From Blattamonas nauphoetae (lineage: Eukaryota; Preaxostyla; Oxymonadida): a stretch of DNA of 64,000 nucleotides. Below, piece by piece: positions 29,806 to 41,946 of this stretch (its first letter is position 1; each line of letters starts with the position of its first letter). The notes under the pieces are model-generated. The model did not search any database. It worked only from the letters and a program-made list of their open reading frames with translations, and was not told the DNA's origin. Made by a program: the position numbers and the translations under genes. The DNA lies in contig JARBJD010000052.1 of NCBI GenBank assembly GCA_033064195.1, positions 248,001-312,000 on the forward strand, written 5' to 3'.

Positions 29806-32388
29806 ATATCTGAAAGCAAAATTGAACTCACGCCATGGACAAGTGCGATTCTGATTTCACCTTCGAAATTCGAGGAATCGTCCACTTCGTCATCAGTTGT
29901 GGTTCAGAAATGCTCGTTTTCGAATGATGTTGGGGAGATGCGTGGCATTGTTGAAACATCAGCATTTCCATCAATTGGAGGATCAGTATCAGTTTCGATC
30001 GTTGGATGCTCATTCGACTCAACGAGGATTCTAGGAAATGACGGGATTGGCATGTCACTGACACGAACAGCTGATCAGAGTGGAGATGAGGTAGAAAGAC
30101 TCTTGTCATCGCTGATTGGTTGCTCGTTTGTGAACATGAGTTCGATTGGCTCTTCCCACCTCCCACACCTTCCCCATCTGTCCCAAACGATGTTGGGATG
30201 TGTTGTATCGCTGACTAGTTCGCATTTGTCGGGATCGACGATTCGGGACGTGAACACTGGAGGCTCTGTTTTGTGCTCGAATTCTTCATTCTCCTCCCTC
30301 CTCCCCTCCCCCAACTCCGACACCGACTCCACACAAGGCACAGCCACCAGCCCTGTTGACTCCACTCGAGAACCATTCGAGGATGAAAAAGTGTACTACT
30401 TCTCATCCTCCAGTGGAACCGAAGAATCCACTGCCCTCTTTTCGAACTGCCGCTTCACTGGTGACAAGTATCCATCTGCTCGCCCCCTCACATTCTTCAA
30501 CTACCCAGGCACCATCTCCATCCAATCATGCTCGTTCTCGAACTTTGTCACCGATGACGTTGATGGAGTCGTGCAAGTCTACGTCTCGGATCAGCTCGAC
30601 CACCTGTGCCTCAAAGTGAACTCGACGAACTTCACGTCCTGCTCGTCGTCGTTTGGTGGAGCGATCTCGATTGTTGCTGTGGATGATGTACTCATCAGCT
30701 CGTGTCGATTTGAGGATTGTTCCACTCTGGCCGACACGGCTTATGGGGGAGCTGTGGCTCTTATCGGATACTACACCCCCGACGACAACCGTGAGAAGCA
30801 GTTGGATTTGGTTGATTGTGTCTTTGCTGACTGTTCCTCTGCCACTGATGGAGCTGGCGTGTACCTTACGGGAGAGCTGGGTCTGTCAGTCATCAACGCC
30901 AAGTTTGAACACTGTGACTTACTCACTGAATCTGGCTTCACAGTTGGAGGAGGAATCAGCGTGAACGGAGATGCACCACTGTCAGTGAAGGGAAGCCAGT
31001 TCGTCGGATGCTCGTCCCGACATGCAGGAGGCGCGATTTTTCATTGGATGGCAGGAAATGTCGGCATCTCCGACACTCTCGTGCAGAACTGCTCGTCAGG
31101 AGCAACTGGCGCTGTGTGCTTCATCCCCTCTGACAGACCAGAACTTCTATCGTTCTCACATGTTTTCTTTGATGGGAATTCAGTTGGAAGTGACACCACG
31201 TACTTCACTGAATTCTTCAGTCTCACGGAGAATACGACCAGGTTCCCTGATGTTGCCATCATGTGCACCGGCATCGCTGTCGTCCCAACAGTCTCATTTA
31301 ACAGTTGTTTCACCACCATCCACCCTGACTCTTCTGGAATGATCGAAAGCGGACCTTACAATCAATCGACAGATCTATTCGATCCTGTCCGGCATTTCGA
31401 TCTCGAGTTCGCAAAGATTGGTCCACTTCTGACCGCTGCACCAACAGCCAGAGTGAACAAAGAGACGGGAAAGATTGAATTGGAGATGAAGGGGACGATG
31501 CCAAAGATCTCGCAGGAATATGAAGTGACAGTGAAAGAGGACGAAACCAAAACAGAAAGAAGTTTCAAGATGTTCTCGAATGGGACAGGGACTCTGGCCA
31601 CTCACTCAGCAGCTGGTCTGCTGTACAACACTCGTTATACGATCACAAAGATTGTCGGGGTTGTTCCTGCCTCCTCCTCTTCGACGATGACAAATGCCTT
31701 TACAATCCCTGCCGCAGCGTGGGCATTCAACATTTCCTTGACTCCCACCTTCCTTTCTTTCACCACACCGAAATCACCTCCGTCTCTCATCTGGGCCACT
31801 TGTAACCTCCTCATTGACGATCCAACGTTCGCACAAGTGATCGTTGTGTTGAACGAGAAAGTGAAAGGATCGTTCGAGATAGTTGTGGAGGTGGAGGGGA
31901 AGGATGTGACGATCACAGTGCCGATGTTGGGAGACACTGTGAGTGGAGAAAGTGCGAAGTTCGTTGTTGTTGGGAAGGATCGTGTGCTGACGCACGACAC
32001 AACATACACAATCAAGTCGATCGTGCCAACACCAGAAACAGAGTCGCCGTTTGTGTTGATGAAGGAGAAGATCGCGTTCCGGATTCCGAAATCGCCGTCT
32101 GAGGAGAACAAGGGAAAGATGCCGCCTGAACCGAAGAAGCTGCTGAGCTGGCTGATTCCGTTGGTTGCGTGTGTACTGGTTGCACTGATCGTGGCCATCG
32201 TGGTCCTCGTTGTGGTTCGGCGTCGACATCAGAAGGAAGGATCGGAGAATGAGAAAGAGATGGAAGGGAAAGAATCGTTGGATGAATCGAGTGAGAGAGA
32301 AGTTGGAGTGGATTGTTCAGATGGAGTGATTGGGACGGATGGACGTGATGAGCCGACATTGAATTCGGAAGAAGACAACAAAGTGTGA
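29755..32388 (+). pseudogene. Pmp-like beta-helix surface protein, 5'-truncated
   Basis: The open frame of 877 codons begins without an ATG context or signal peptide. From residue about 18 it matches residues 155 onward of the complete paralogue at 32652-35693. It holds the beta-helix repeats (short units with CSF, GGAI and NCS) with the family block TMLGCVVSLTSSHLSGS, two Ig-like repeats (GPLLTAAPTARVNKETGK and on), a membrane helix near residues 795-821 (WLIPLVACVLVALIVAIVVL) and a 50-aa acidic tail ending EEDNKV. Such proteins would be type I surface proteins, probably adhesins. The promoter and secretion signal are lost and ABCC sequence precedes it, so it is likely not expressed as a surface protein. 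Confidence 0.8.
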
Positions 32389-32576
32389 GATGTAGTGCTG
32401 TCTCGTGTGTCTTATTTGAGAGCGAGCCTGATTATTAGACATTTTGTGATGATTCTGTTTTCGAATAGTTTTCTGTTGTATTTCATCTTTTGCCCAAAAC
32501 ATGAACGAAACTACTGGCAAAAACTTTGGTTGTGACAAAATGTTATCGCGAGTTAATGATTGTTCGTGATCGATTG

Positions 32577-32651
32577 TGTTCAAATAATGGACAGGATCAA
32601 ACTCTCTCACGTTCGTAGAAACTTTGAAAAATATTCATTTATAACACAATC
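32577..32651 (+). promoter_or_regulatory. Conserved upstream region of Pmp-like gene
   Basis: The 75 bases before the ATG match those before the ATG at 49913 in blocks: CAAATAA-GGAC, GATC-AACTCT, TTCGTAGAAAC, AAATATTC-TTTAT, CAATCATG. The protein-coding starts are also related, but non-coding conservation this close suggests promoter and start-site elements. Confidence 0.5.
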
Positions 32652-35600
32652 ATGACCAACAGTTTCTTAGTTCTGCTTGAATGTGTGGCGACCTGTTTTA
32701 CCTCGCCCATCTCGCCAATTCGACTCTCATCTGTTCTGAACACGAACCCAGACTTTTCCAACTCTGATCAGATTGAACGCTTTGGTCTTTCGTTACCAGA
32801 TGGAACCTACTTTGGGGACAACGTTGATATATCTCACAGATGGATAGAACTGACAGGAGAGTCGTCGAACGAAAATGTCGTTCCGAAAACCGTTCTGGTT
32901 GCTTGGCCCACGTCAGAAGTGAACTCGAAAACAGACGATGGATGTGGGTATGACTTTGTAACTTGGATGTTCTGCTTGACCAACTCAACACTGTCGCTGA
33001 AATGGATGGGCTTTTCGCTGGTCGACAATTCTGAAGGAGGAAGACAACAGAAGAACTATGCAGGAAACCCAAGACTGGCAGTTGTATCAAGCAGCATGCT
33101 GACGATATCTGAAAGTAGAATTGAAGTGTCGCCATGGACAAGTGCGATTGTGATTTCATCGTCAACAATCGAGGAATCCTCCACTTCCTCGTCAGTTGTC
33201 ATGATGAAGTGCACATTTTCGAATGACGTTGGGGAGATGCGTGGCATTGTTGAAACATCAGCGTTTCCATCGATTGGAGGATCAGTATCAGTTTCGATCG
33301 TTGGATGCTCATTCGACTCAACGAGGATTCTAGGAAATGACGGGATTGGCATGTCACTGACACGAACAGCTGATCAGAGTGGAGATGAGGTAGAAAGACT
33401 CTCGTCGTCGCTGATTGGTTGCTCGTTTGTGAACATGAGTTCGATTGGCTCTTCCCACCTCCCACATCTTCCCCATCTGTCCCAAACGATGTTGGGATGT
33501 GTTGTATCGCTGACTAGTTCGCATTTGTCGGGATCGACGATTCGGGACGTGAACACTGGAGGCTCTGTTTTGTGCTCGAATTCTTCATTCTCCTCCCTCC
33601 TCCCCTCCCCCAACTCCGACACCGACTCCACACAAGGCACAGCCACCAGCCCTGTTGACTCCACTCGAGAACCATTCGAGGATGAAAAAGTGTACTACTT
33701 CTCATCCTCCAGTGGAACCGAAGAATCCACTGCCCTCTTTTCGAACTGCCGCTTCACTGGTGACAAGTATCCATCTGCTCGCCCCCTCACATTCAACGAA
33801 TACCCAGGCACCGTCTCCATCCTCTCCTGCTCGTTCTCGAACTTTGTCACCAGTGGCTTTGGTGGAGTCGTGTATGTCTACGTCTCGGATCAGCTCGACC
33901 ACCTGTGCTTCAAAGGAGACTCGTCGAACTTCACGTCCTGCTGCTCGACATATTCTGGAGGAGCGATCTTGATTGATTGTGTGGATGATTCTCTGATCAG
34001 CTCGTGTCGCTTTGAGGACTGCTTCACTCAAACAGACCCGTCTTCTGGAGGATGCATCATTCTTGTCGTATCCTACGAAGAATACCACAACCGTGGGAAG
34101 AAGTGCAAATTGGTTGATTGCGTCTTTACATACTGTTTAACATCCGAAGATGGAGCTGGTGTGTTTGTTGATGGACCGCTGGGCCTGTCAGTCATCAACG
34201 CCAAGTTTGAACACTGTGACTTACTCTCCGAATCTGGCTTCACAGTTGGAGGAGGAATCAGCGTGAACGGAGATGCACCACTGTCAGTGAAGGGAAGCCA
34301 GTTCGTCGGATGCTCGTCCCGACATGCAGGAGGCGCGATTTTTCATTGGATGGCAGGAAATGTCGGCATCTCCGACACTCTTGTGCAGAATTGCGTTTCC
34401 GGAGCAACTGGCGCCATCTGCATTGAAAGCAATGACAGTCCTGGACCTCTCTCGTTCTCGCATGTTTTCTTCGATGGGAATTCAGTTGGTGATGACACCT
34501 CGTGCTTCAAGATCTTCTTTGTTCTGGCGGAGAATACGACCAAGTTCGCTGATGTCGCAATCATGTGTGAAGATGTCGATGTGTTGCCCACAATCACGTT
34601 TGACGATAGTTTCACCACAATCCATCCTGACTCGACTGGAATGATCGAAAAAGGACCATACAATCCATCGACAGGTCTATTCGATCCGATCAGGCAAGTA
34701 GATGTCGAATTCGCAAAGATTGGTCCACTTCTGACAGGTGCACCAACTGCAAGAGTGAACAAAGAGACGGGAAAGATTGAGTTGGAGATGAAGGGGAAGA
34801 CACCACCGATCTCGCAGGAATATGAAGTGACAGTGGAGCACTCAGTTGGAATTGGCACAAGCGTCAAAATGCTGTTCTCGAATGGAACAGGAACTCTGGT
34901 CACTCAATCGGCAGCCGGTCTGCTGTACAACACTCGTTACACGATCACGAAGATTGTGGGAGTTGTTCCAACCTCCTCATCTTCAACACGGTCCAATGCC
35001 CTCGCAGTGCCTGTCGCAGCGTGGGCCTTCAACATCACCTTGACTCCAGCCTTCCTCACGTTCACCACGCCACAACCCCCTCCGTCTGTGGTCTCGGTGA
35101 CTTGCGTCCTCGTCTCAGACGATCCAAAGTTCGCACGTGTGATCGTCGTGTTGAACGAGAAAGTGAAAGGGTCGTTCGACATTGTTGTTTTGGAAGAGGG
35201 GAAGGAGGTGACGATCACAGTTCCGATGTTGGGAGACACTGTGAGTGGAGAAAGTGCGAAGTTCGTTGTTGTTGGGAAGGATCGTGTGCTGACACACGAC
35301 ACAACATACACAATCAAGTCGATCGTAGCAACACCAGAAACAGACTCGCCGTTTGTGTTGATGAAGGGGAAGATGACGTTCCGGATTCCGAAATCGCCAT
35401 CTGAGGAGAACAAGGGAAAGATGCCGCCTGAAACGAAGAAGCTGCTGAGCTGGCTGATTCCTTTGGTTGCGTGTGTGCTGGTTGCACTGATCGTGGCCAT
35501 CGTTGTCGTCCTCGTTGTGGTTCGGCGACGTCATCAGAAGAACGGTCAGAACGCGGAGAAAGAGATGGAAGGGAAGGAGGTGTTGGATGAATCGAATGAG

Positions 35601-35693
35601 CGAGAAGTTGGAGTGGATTGTTCAGATGGAGTGATTGGGGCAGATGGACGTGATGATTCGAATTTGAATTCGGAAGAAGACAACAAAGTGTGA
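32652..35693 (+). CDS. Pmp-like beta-helix type I membrane protein
   Basis: This complete 1,013-aa protein has a hydrophobic secretion signal (MTNSFLVLLECVATCFTS), a beta-helix region to about residue 690 made of short repeats with CSF, GGAI and FEDC-like turns, and two Ig-like repeats of about 100 aa (GPLLTGAPTARVNKETGK; TFTTPQPPPSVVS). A membrane helix near 930-957 is followed by RRRHQK as stop-transfer and an acidic 50-aa cytoplasmic tail. The layout is that of a type I surface adhesin of the oxymonad Pmp-like family; ligand unknown. It is a tandem duplicate of 29755-32388: long blocks are almost identical and others clearly diverged, which points to gene conversion. The duplication includes about 150 bases of 3' flank (CTGATTATTAGAC, TTCTGTTGTATTTCATCTTT). 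Confidence 0.85.
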   Translation: MTNSFLVLLECVATCFTSPISPIRLSSVLNTNPDFSNSDQIERFGLSLPDGTYFGDNVDISHRWIELTGESSNENVVPKTVLVAWPTSEVNSKTDDGCGYDFVTWMFCLTNSTLSLKWMGFSLVDNSEGGRQQKNYAGNPRLAVVSSSMLTISESRIEVSPWTSAIVISSSTIEESSTSSSVVMMKCTFSNDVGEMRGIVETSAFPSIGGSVSVSIVGCSFDSTRILGNDGIGMSLTRTADQSGDEVERLSSSLIGCSFVNMSSIGSSHLPHLPHLSQTMLGCVVSLTSSHLSGSTIRDVNTGGSVLCSNSSFSSLLPSPNSDTDSTQGTATSPVDSTREPFEDEKVYYFSSSSGTEESTALFSNCRFTGDKYPSARPLTFNEYPGTVSILSCSFSNFVTSGFGGVVYVYVSDQLDHLCFKGDSSNFTSCCSTYSGGAILIDCVDDSLISSCRFEDCFTQTDPSSGGCIILVVSYEEYHNRGKKCKLVDCVFTYCLTSEDGAGVFVDGPLGLSVINAKFEHCDLLSESGFTVGGGISVNGDAPLSVKGSQFVGCSSRHAGGAIFHWMAGNVGISDTLVQNCVSGATGAICIESNDSPGPLSFSHVFFDGNSVGDDTSCFKIFFVLAENTTKFADVAIMCEDVDVLPTITFDDSFTTIHPDSTGMIEKGPYNPSTGLFDPIRQVDVEFAKIGPLLTGAPTARVNKETGKIELEMKGKTPPISQEYEVTVEHSVGIGTSVKMLFSNGTGTLVTQSAAGLLYNTRYTITKIVGVVPTSSSSTRSNALAVPVAAWAFNITLTPAFLTFTTPQPPPSVVSVTCVLVSDDPKFARVIVVLNEKVKGSFDIVVLEEGKEVTITVPMLGDTVSGESAKFVVVGKDRVLTHDTTYTIKSIVATPETDSPFVLMKGKMTFRIPKSPSEENKGKMPPETKKLLSWLIPLVACVLVALIVAIVVVLVVVRRRHQKNGQNAEKEMEGKEVLDESNEREVGVDCSDGVIGADGRDDSNLNSEEDNKV

Positions 35694-36094
35694 GATCTTG
35701 TGCTGACTGATGTATCTCTTATTTGAGAACCTCCCTGATTATTAGACTTTTATTGATGATTCTGTTTTCTTCTACCATTCTGTTGTATTTCATCTTTTCC
35801 CCGAAACATGAACGAAACCACTGACAATAGCCTTGTTACTGACAAAAGATCGCGCAAGCAATCAACTCAGTTTCCGAATTATCAAAATTGTCCAACAACA
35901 GTACAGATTATGGGTTCAATGTCGATTCGTCAGAATTGGTGAGATTACTGGCGCAGGAAAGAGAAAATGTGATTCCATTGATGAAATGAGAACAATTATG
36001 ATTTGAAATGGACAGATAATTCAAAACGTGGGTGATTCAAGAGGTTTTGTCGAAAGAACAGGGATGTGAGAGACCAGTGTCACTGAATCACATC
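35694..36094. other. Intergenic spacer, no gene seen
   Basis: The first 150 bases repeat the 3' flank of the gene at 29755-32388. They are probably shared 3' UTR. Nothing else is recognised; the next gene converges from the right. Confidence 0.7.
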
Positions 36095-38968
36095 CTATCC
36101 ATACAGCCAGTTCACATTCCCTCCAAGGTCTTGCATCATTGGCCGAATTCTGTATTGCACGTTCACAACATTCACATCACATCCTTGAACGAAGTTGTAC
36201 TCCATCACATCCTGCCAGCCCTCCTCCAGCAAGTGTGGGACCGTTCTCCGAATCTTTCTTCGATCGTCGATGTTCAGTTTTGGAAACACTGAACGATCAA
36301 CAATCATTCGGAAGAAATATTTGCTTGCTTCGAAACTGGGGTTGAGTAGGCCTGTTACAAAGTGCGAGAAGAACCCAGTTCGGTTGAGATGTTCAGCAAT
36401 CACACGCTGATCACACAATCTGCAGATTGGGACGAAGAGGGCCTTACGGTCCACTCCTTCTCCACTCCCGAAGTCACTTGGCTGGATGAAATAATGGCTG
36501 AGAACATCGACAGACGGAGCAAGCAGTCGCTCGAACTGAGACTGACACAGTCGAGAAGCGCAGTGACGGTGAATGTGTGTCAGATATCGGATGACCAAAT
36601 CAAGAAGGATTTGGTTCCGTTCCTTCGATTTGGAGACGACTGAGAGATAGGTGCGGTTGATCATTCGCTTCGCAATTCCAACTGTTTCCAAATCAACATC
36701 GTGCCACTCGTCCATTGTTGTTTTTTCGTTTCGTCGAGTGGTGAGGAGATAGTTGATTGGTGCCTGATCAAGATAATCGATGGGGAGAAAAAGGAGGCAT
36801 TCCAACGCGTGGAAGTATTGTGTTGGTGATCGGCCAGCGTTTCTGAACAAGTCGGGCAGATAGATGCGACTGAGCTGGTGTTTGTGGAACGCGCAGATCC
36901 GAAGGATGATGTCGTCATCCAAAGGAGAATCGCTGTCGAGCAGAGCAACAATTCTGTCGACGATGTCGATGATCTCGTCGTCGGTGAGACGACAAACAAG
37001 TTGAGATGTGAGGATGAAGGGTGGAGAGGATGACGAGAGAGCTGATGCATCCATTGCTTTCCTCAGTTCTTCCTGATTTGCCTTCAACAAGCTGTTTCCG
37101 TAATCACGAAGATACGATGAGCCGAGAAACTCGACTATCTTGTCAGATCGTTCATTGTCATGAGCGAATGGATGGAGTGACAGATGGACGACATAATCTG
37201 TCGTGTGAGTGTAGAACGCGCGGTAGGCCTCGTCCAGTTCCCCTTGAAGTTGGTCAGTCCAGGTCGATGGTCTCGAGAACTGAAATTGTTCCATCTTCGC
37301 GAGATGATCAGACAACAATTCGATGAGATTATTGTGGAAGGGGATGAATTCAACAGTGAAGGGCAGTTTGGATGGATCAACCGCGTTGACGAAGCAGGGG
37401 AACCAGTCATTCCAAATGTGCTTCATGAAAGTCACGCTGTCCTCATGATCCATGAACTTTCTGAATGCAGTGAGAATGATGGCAGCCAGCTGCGGTTGTG
37501 TCGGTGTGAAGAGTTTCCAGAGCGACTTCGCGTCCAAAGGTGACGAAGATACGATTTCGTTGTTGATTTTGAGCCCAAAATTGTCTTTCGAATAGAAGAA
37601 CAGTTCCAACTGATTGGGGCGATTCGACAGGAAGTCCACAACAGCCAGCATCCCCAAATCGAAAAAACGCCTCCCGTCCCCCACCAGACCAAGCAGACGT
37701 TCAAATCCATTTAACCAAGCGTAGTTCGGTTTTCTGTTCCTCCTGTCAGAATGGAGACAGAGTTCAGCCTCATCTGCAGAGTCAAGGCCAAGGATGGAAG
37801 CAAGTTCTTCCACTAGTTCTGTGCGAGTTTCTCTGAGAAAGCTGTGCAACTGGTGATAGTTGGATGAAGTGAACGCTTTTGTTGTGGGATGATTGAACAC
37901 GTAAGCAAGGCTTTCGAATGAATTCCTTCACAACCCTTCACAAAATGACTTAAATCCTTTGAAGATGTAACCAAAATCATTGTTCATGATGTCTTTCTCG
38001 AACAATCTGGTTGTCGACAAAAGTGCGATGCCGGAATGAGAATCAGAGCTACAAACAGGAGCGGTGATGAGATAACGCAAGTATATGGAGGATGGTTGGA
38101 ATATGGCATCGATAAGTTCAGAGGCAAGCGTTTGGTCGCCAAGATGATTGAGGATGTCTTCTGGCGAGGAAAAGCTGAAGAAATTGTCCAAAATCGAGAT
38201 GATATGGCTATGAAACTCAATTTTTGTTCCAGACAATGGAATTTCGTGTGGTTTTAGCCTTTCGAGAAGCTGAGGCAATACATCTGTGACCGATACTTGG
38301 ACGTAGAATTGCTTTGATAATGTTGAAAAGGCATAGTCCAAGGAGGAGAGAGCAGCCATTTGGAGTGTGTCAGATGGATGACAAACGAGTTTTATGAGAG
38401 CTGACGTATGTTTTGTTTGTCCAGTCACATCTTCAGACAATATGGTCTCGAGGAGTTTGTTGTGTGGTGTTCCGCGATGTTTCATGTGGGTTCCTGAGTA
38501 TTTCAGGAAACGAGAAGCATGAATAACTTCAACTGGTGTTAAGTTTTGTCCCGAGTTGACTTGTTCGAACAGAGAGATACAGCCTTTCAGGAGATCTTCT
38601 TGTGAAATCGAATCTTGTAAGACCAATATCCTATCTGACATTGCAGTGGTTGGAAGAGTGATCTCATCAACATCTTGGGGTGTCTGTTCGGAAATTGTTT
38701 CGATGTTGATTCGCTTCAATTTCATTTCATATTGCAGAATATGTTTGGAAATTTGGATATATTGATGGTCTTTGGGAGTTATTGTGAGTAGATCAGTTGG
38801 GGCAGGGATTGGTTGTGAATCAAGTGAGGATTCGTTGGAGATTTCGAGAGAGCTTGATAGTGGTGAATTAACGATGTGACTATCCGAAATCGTAGAACCA
38901 ATCCACTCTGTTTGAGGAGAATGTTGTGTGGTGCGGCAATTTTCCCCCAATTGATGCTTGGGAGGCAT
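36095..38968 (-). CDS. Large helical-repeat protein, function unknown
   Basis: The frame runs from the ATG at 38966-38968 to the stop at 36095-36097, with one in-frame TGA near 37930. A 24-nt GT-AG segment (37911-37934) covers that TGA. Removing it gives a continuous protein of about 949 aa reading EGLAYVFNHP across the join. The protein is rich in leucine, with regular helix-length hydrophobic patterns (DVLPQLLERL, LLELLSDHLAKM, FFSHFVTGLLN) like ARM/HEAT-type superhelices. The first 110 residues are polar and probably disordered. There is no signal peptide or membrane helix, so a cytosolic scaffold is likely. It starts 32 bases from the divergent Pmp gene at 39001. If the intron is not real, the gene has a single nonsense codon. 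Confidence 0.6.
37911..37934 (-). other. Candidate 24-nt intron
   Basis: On the minus strand it starts GTTGTG and ends GAAAG. It contains the only stop that interrupts the 949-aa frame, and its length keeps phase. Confidence 0.5.
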
Positions 38969-39000
38969 AGGCGAAAGATCTTCCCCATTAGTCCCTCCTA
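38969..39000. promoter_or_regulatory. 32-bp divergent start region
   Basis: Only 32 bases separate the ATG of the minus-strand helical-repeat gene from the ATG of the plus-strand signal-peptide gene. Both promoters must overlap the neighbouring coding sequence or be extremely small. Confidence 0.45.
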
Positions 39001-41039
39001 ATGTCAAGAACTCACTTGATCGTCCACATCTTTATTTTAATACTTTGCATACACCCTCTTGCGTCCGTTCCTCATGATAACTCCGACGATCACTCATTCG
39101 CCAAACTGATGTCAATTCATCGATTCCGAACGAACGATACAGATTCGTGCGAATCTACTAAATTCCATTTTCAATCGGGGCGTTACCACAGTGCAAATTA
39201 CGAAATGTCATCTCTGATAATTAATCTTGAAGGACATTCGACAACCATAGTTCCTTCGTGGACATCAGCCACCACCGTTCAACTCGATCTCAACCGATCA
39301 AATCAAAGAACCAATGATGATGATTCACTCAGTTCTCCCCTCTTCCTCATGCGAAATAGTACGATTGCGTTCTCTTTCTTCCGTTTTGATTGTGGAGGAG
39401 ACGGAGCCGTCGTCGCAACAATCTCGTCCTCGTCTCTCGAAGTCCGGTTTTGCCACATCACATCGAACGTTCGGAGTTCCCCTTTCACAGTCGAAGATGT
39501 CCTTCACGATTCCGGGACACATATCGCCATACTTCACTGCACCCACAACACGACAACTCCGTCGTGCCTCCTTCCTCTCGTGAGCGTTTCCCACTCCTCA
39601 CATACTGCTGAAAGCACTCAAATCATTACAGAAAACGATATTTCCAGCACCCCCTTCCCACCCTCCCTCATCGTCTCTGGCATCGGCCTCGCTCTTTCGA
39701 ACGCCCACTTTGGACTTGGAACTGGCCCCTTGCTTGGATCACTCGCATCCGAAACAGATCCAACTGCCATCACACCACATGTTCGCACCTCGCTTGTCGC
39801 ATCCACGCTCCGAAATGTCACGTCGTCGCGACCAGAACAAGAAATACCCTTCTGCCCCTCGCTGTCTCAGTCGGTGGTTGGGAGTGTTGTTACATCGTGT
39901 TCGAACCATCTTTACGGAACATCGATCCACTCACTGGATGAGGGCGGAAGTCTTCTGAGTGTGAATTCGTCGTTCATCTCCTGCACCTGGTCGGGCAACA
40001 ACGAGAACAAATCCTTCACAACCAATATCACACTCTTAGAGCTATTTCCTCAAATTGCCTTCAAACTTTGCACGTTCAAGAAATGCTCGTCATCGTTGAG
40101 GGGTGGTGCGATCGAGTGTCTCAATAAGGCTCTCGACCTCTCCATCGACTTGTGTTCGTTCGACTCTTGTTCAGCGCTCCTCGGTGGCGCTGTGTTCTTC
40201 CGTGTGAAGCCACAAACAACCAACTCTTTCACACTCAAATCAACCTCTTTCCAGAATTGTTCTGCGAAACAAGATTCTGCAAATCTCCATCTTTATGTTC
40301 CCTATCGGTTGGCCATCTCTGGATGTGTGTTCAGAGATGGACAATCTCTCCACCATTCTGGAGGACTGTACTGCTTTCAATGGGATCCTCCCGCGACTGG
40401 CTCCATGATTTCCAACTGCCTCTTCGAGAACTGCGTGCAAACCAACGCTGAAACCTCGTCTGGCGGAGGGGCGATCAATTTTGACGACTGTCCCAAAATC
40501 AAACTCTCCTTCATCCTGTTTGACAATTGCTTCTCCAACGGAAACCGCTGACACAACATCTTCTTCAACGAATCGACACCGACGTTGAACACAGAGTCAA
40601 TTGATCAGTGCTTCTCGAAAGGTGATCAAAGCACCAATCTCCTTGTCAACTCGTCGATCGAAGACCAATCCGAACACCTCTCGACCGATCTTACGAACAC
40701 CATTATCAACTCCCTCACTGCCCAAAGCAGCGGAACCACAGCTGACTTAACAATCACACTAAACCAAACAGTGTCAAGCACAATCCTTGTGTTGTTGACA
40801 AATGCGAAAGGAGCGCTACAAAACGGGACTTTTCCGAACATTCAGCGACTCATCCATTTTGACATCGATTCGGATGTGACAGCATCGATCACTGTGCCGA
40901 TAGGGGACACAGGTCGACTCCAGCTTCCTCTTTCTGATTACACAATCGCCACTGCCTCACTCGCTGGACATAACCTCACTGTCCCATCCGACCCAATCGA
41001 AGATCCAGATCCTAGCCAACAAACACCTTTCCTCATGCA
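39001..41039 (+). pseudogene. Pmp-like beta-helix surface protein, first part, split by transposon
   Basis: The ATG at 39001 opens a clear signal peptide (MSRTHLIVHIFILILCIHPL). A beta-helix region follows with the family block SCSNHLYGTSIHSLDEGGS near residues 300-320 and repeats such as CSFDSCSALLGGAVF. A TGA at 40549-40551 interrupts an otherwise open frame that continues with HNIFFNESTPTL and an Ig-like repeat to the transposon insertion. The frame is cut at 41039 within PFLMH. The remainder of the same host gene is at 47378-49565, after the target duplication CTCATGCA. Both the TGA and the 6.3-kb insertion indicate a dead gene. The intact form would have been a secreted or surface protein like its neighbours. 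Confidence 0.85.
41032..41039. repeat. 8-bp target duplication, left of second hAT-like element
   Basis: CTCATGCA recurs exactly at 47370-47377. Confidence 0.9.
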
Positions 41040-41946
41040 CAGACCTTTGAGATTGATCTCATCGATCTCAGCTTTTTTGATCTCAGAAAATAACTAGTGT
41101 TTAAATTCTCATAAAACTCGAAAGAACGAAGTAAAAGACCCACTATCCGTGTTGATTTTTGTTTATAAGCACTTTCATTGAACTCTCGAGATGAATCGTC
41201 CCACAATAATTCTTCTTCCCGTTCCGATTGAAGAACTGGATGAATCCCGCTTTTTCGTCAAATAATTGTTTTAATTCCACCGCGACGGATCTCCTATACC
41301 ATTTCTCGACGATTATTTCTCTCTTAGAGTGATTTATTCAGCAGGTTCAACGTACTCGATTTCACCCGCAACTCCGGATAAACCCACACCCCGGATCTTG
41401 GACCCAGAATTCGGATATATTCCCAGTTTCATCATTATTTTGAGGTTTTTTCATATTATTTCATTAAAATCTGTTCTGGAGAATGCATAATCTCATGAAA
41501 TGAACAAGAAAAGATGGTTTATCAAGATCACAACAAAACAGGAACGAAACGAAATGTGGGTCGAACTCTTGGAAACGATGTTTCGAGAATTGGCGATTCT
41601 AACTCCACCTTCTCGTTTCTCCCTGCTCAATCACTCTCCTTCCTGCATCTCCTCCAAAATCGCTTCCGCTTCTTCTTCGTCTTCATTGCGCTGAGTGAGT
41701 GGGGAGCCGATGTGAGTTTGGAGCTGTCAGGAGTGAGGGAGTTTGAGGTCTGAACGTTGATGCATTCACTCAACAGTTTCTTCCGATGTGACTGCAATGT
41801 GATCGTGAATACAATAAATATCGCCACAATTTAGATCAGCGCCACAAACGACGACAACCTCACAATCAATCCTGTCGGATGATACGTCATAGTGCGGCGG
41901 TCGGGGTGAAATGAATGGAAATGTAACGAGTATGATCGACAGAGAT

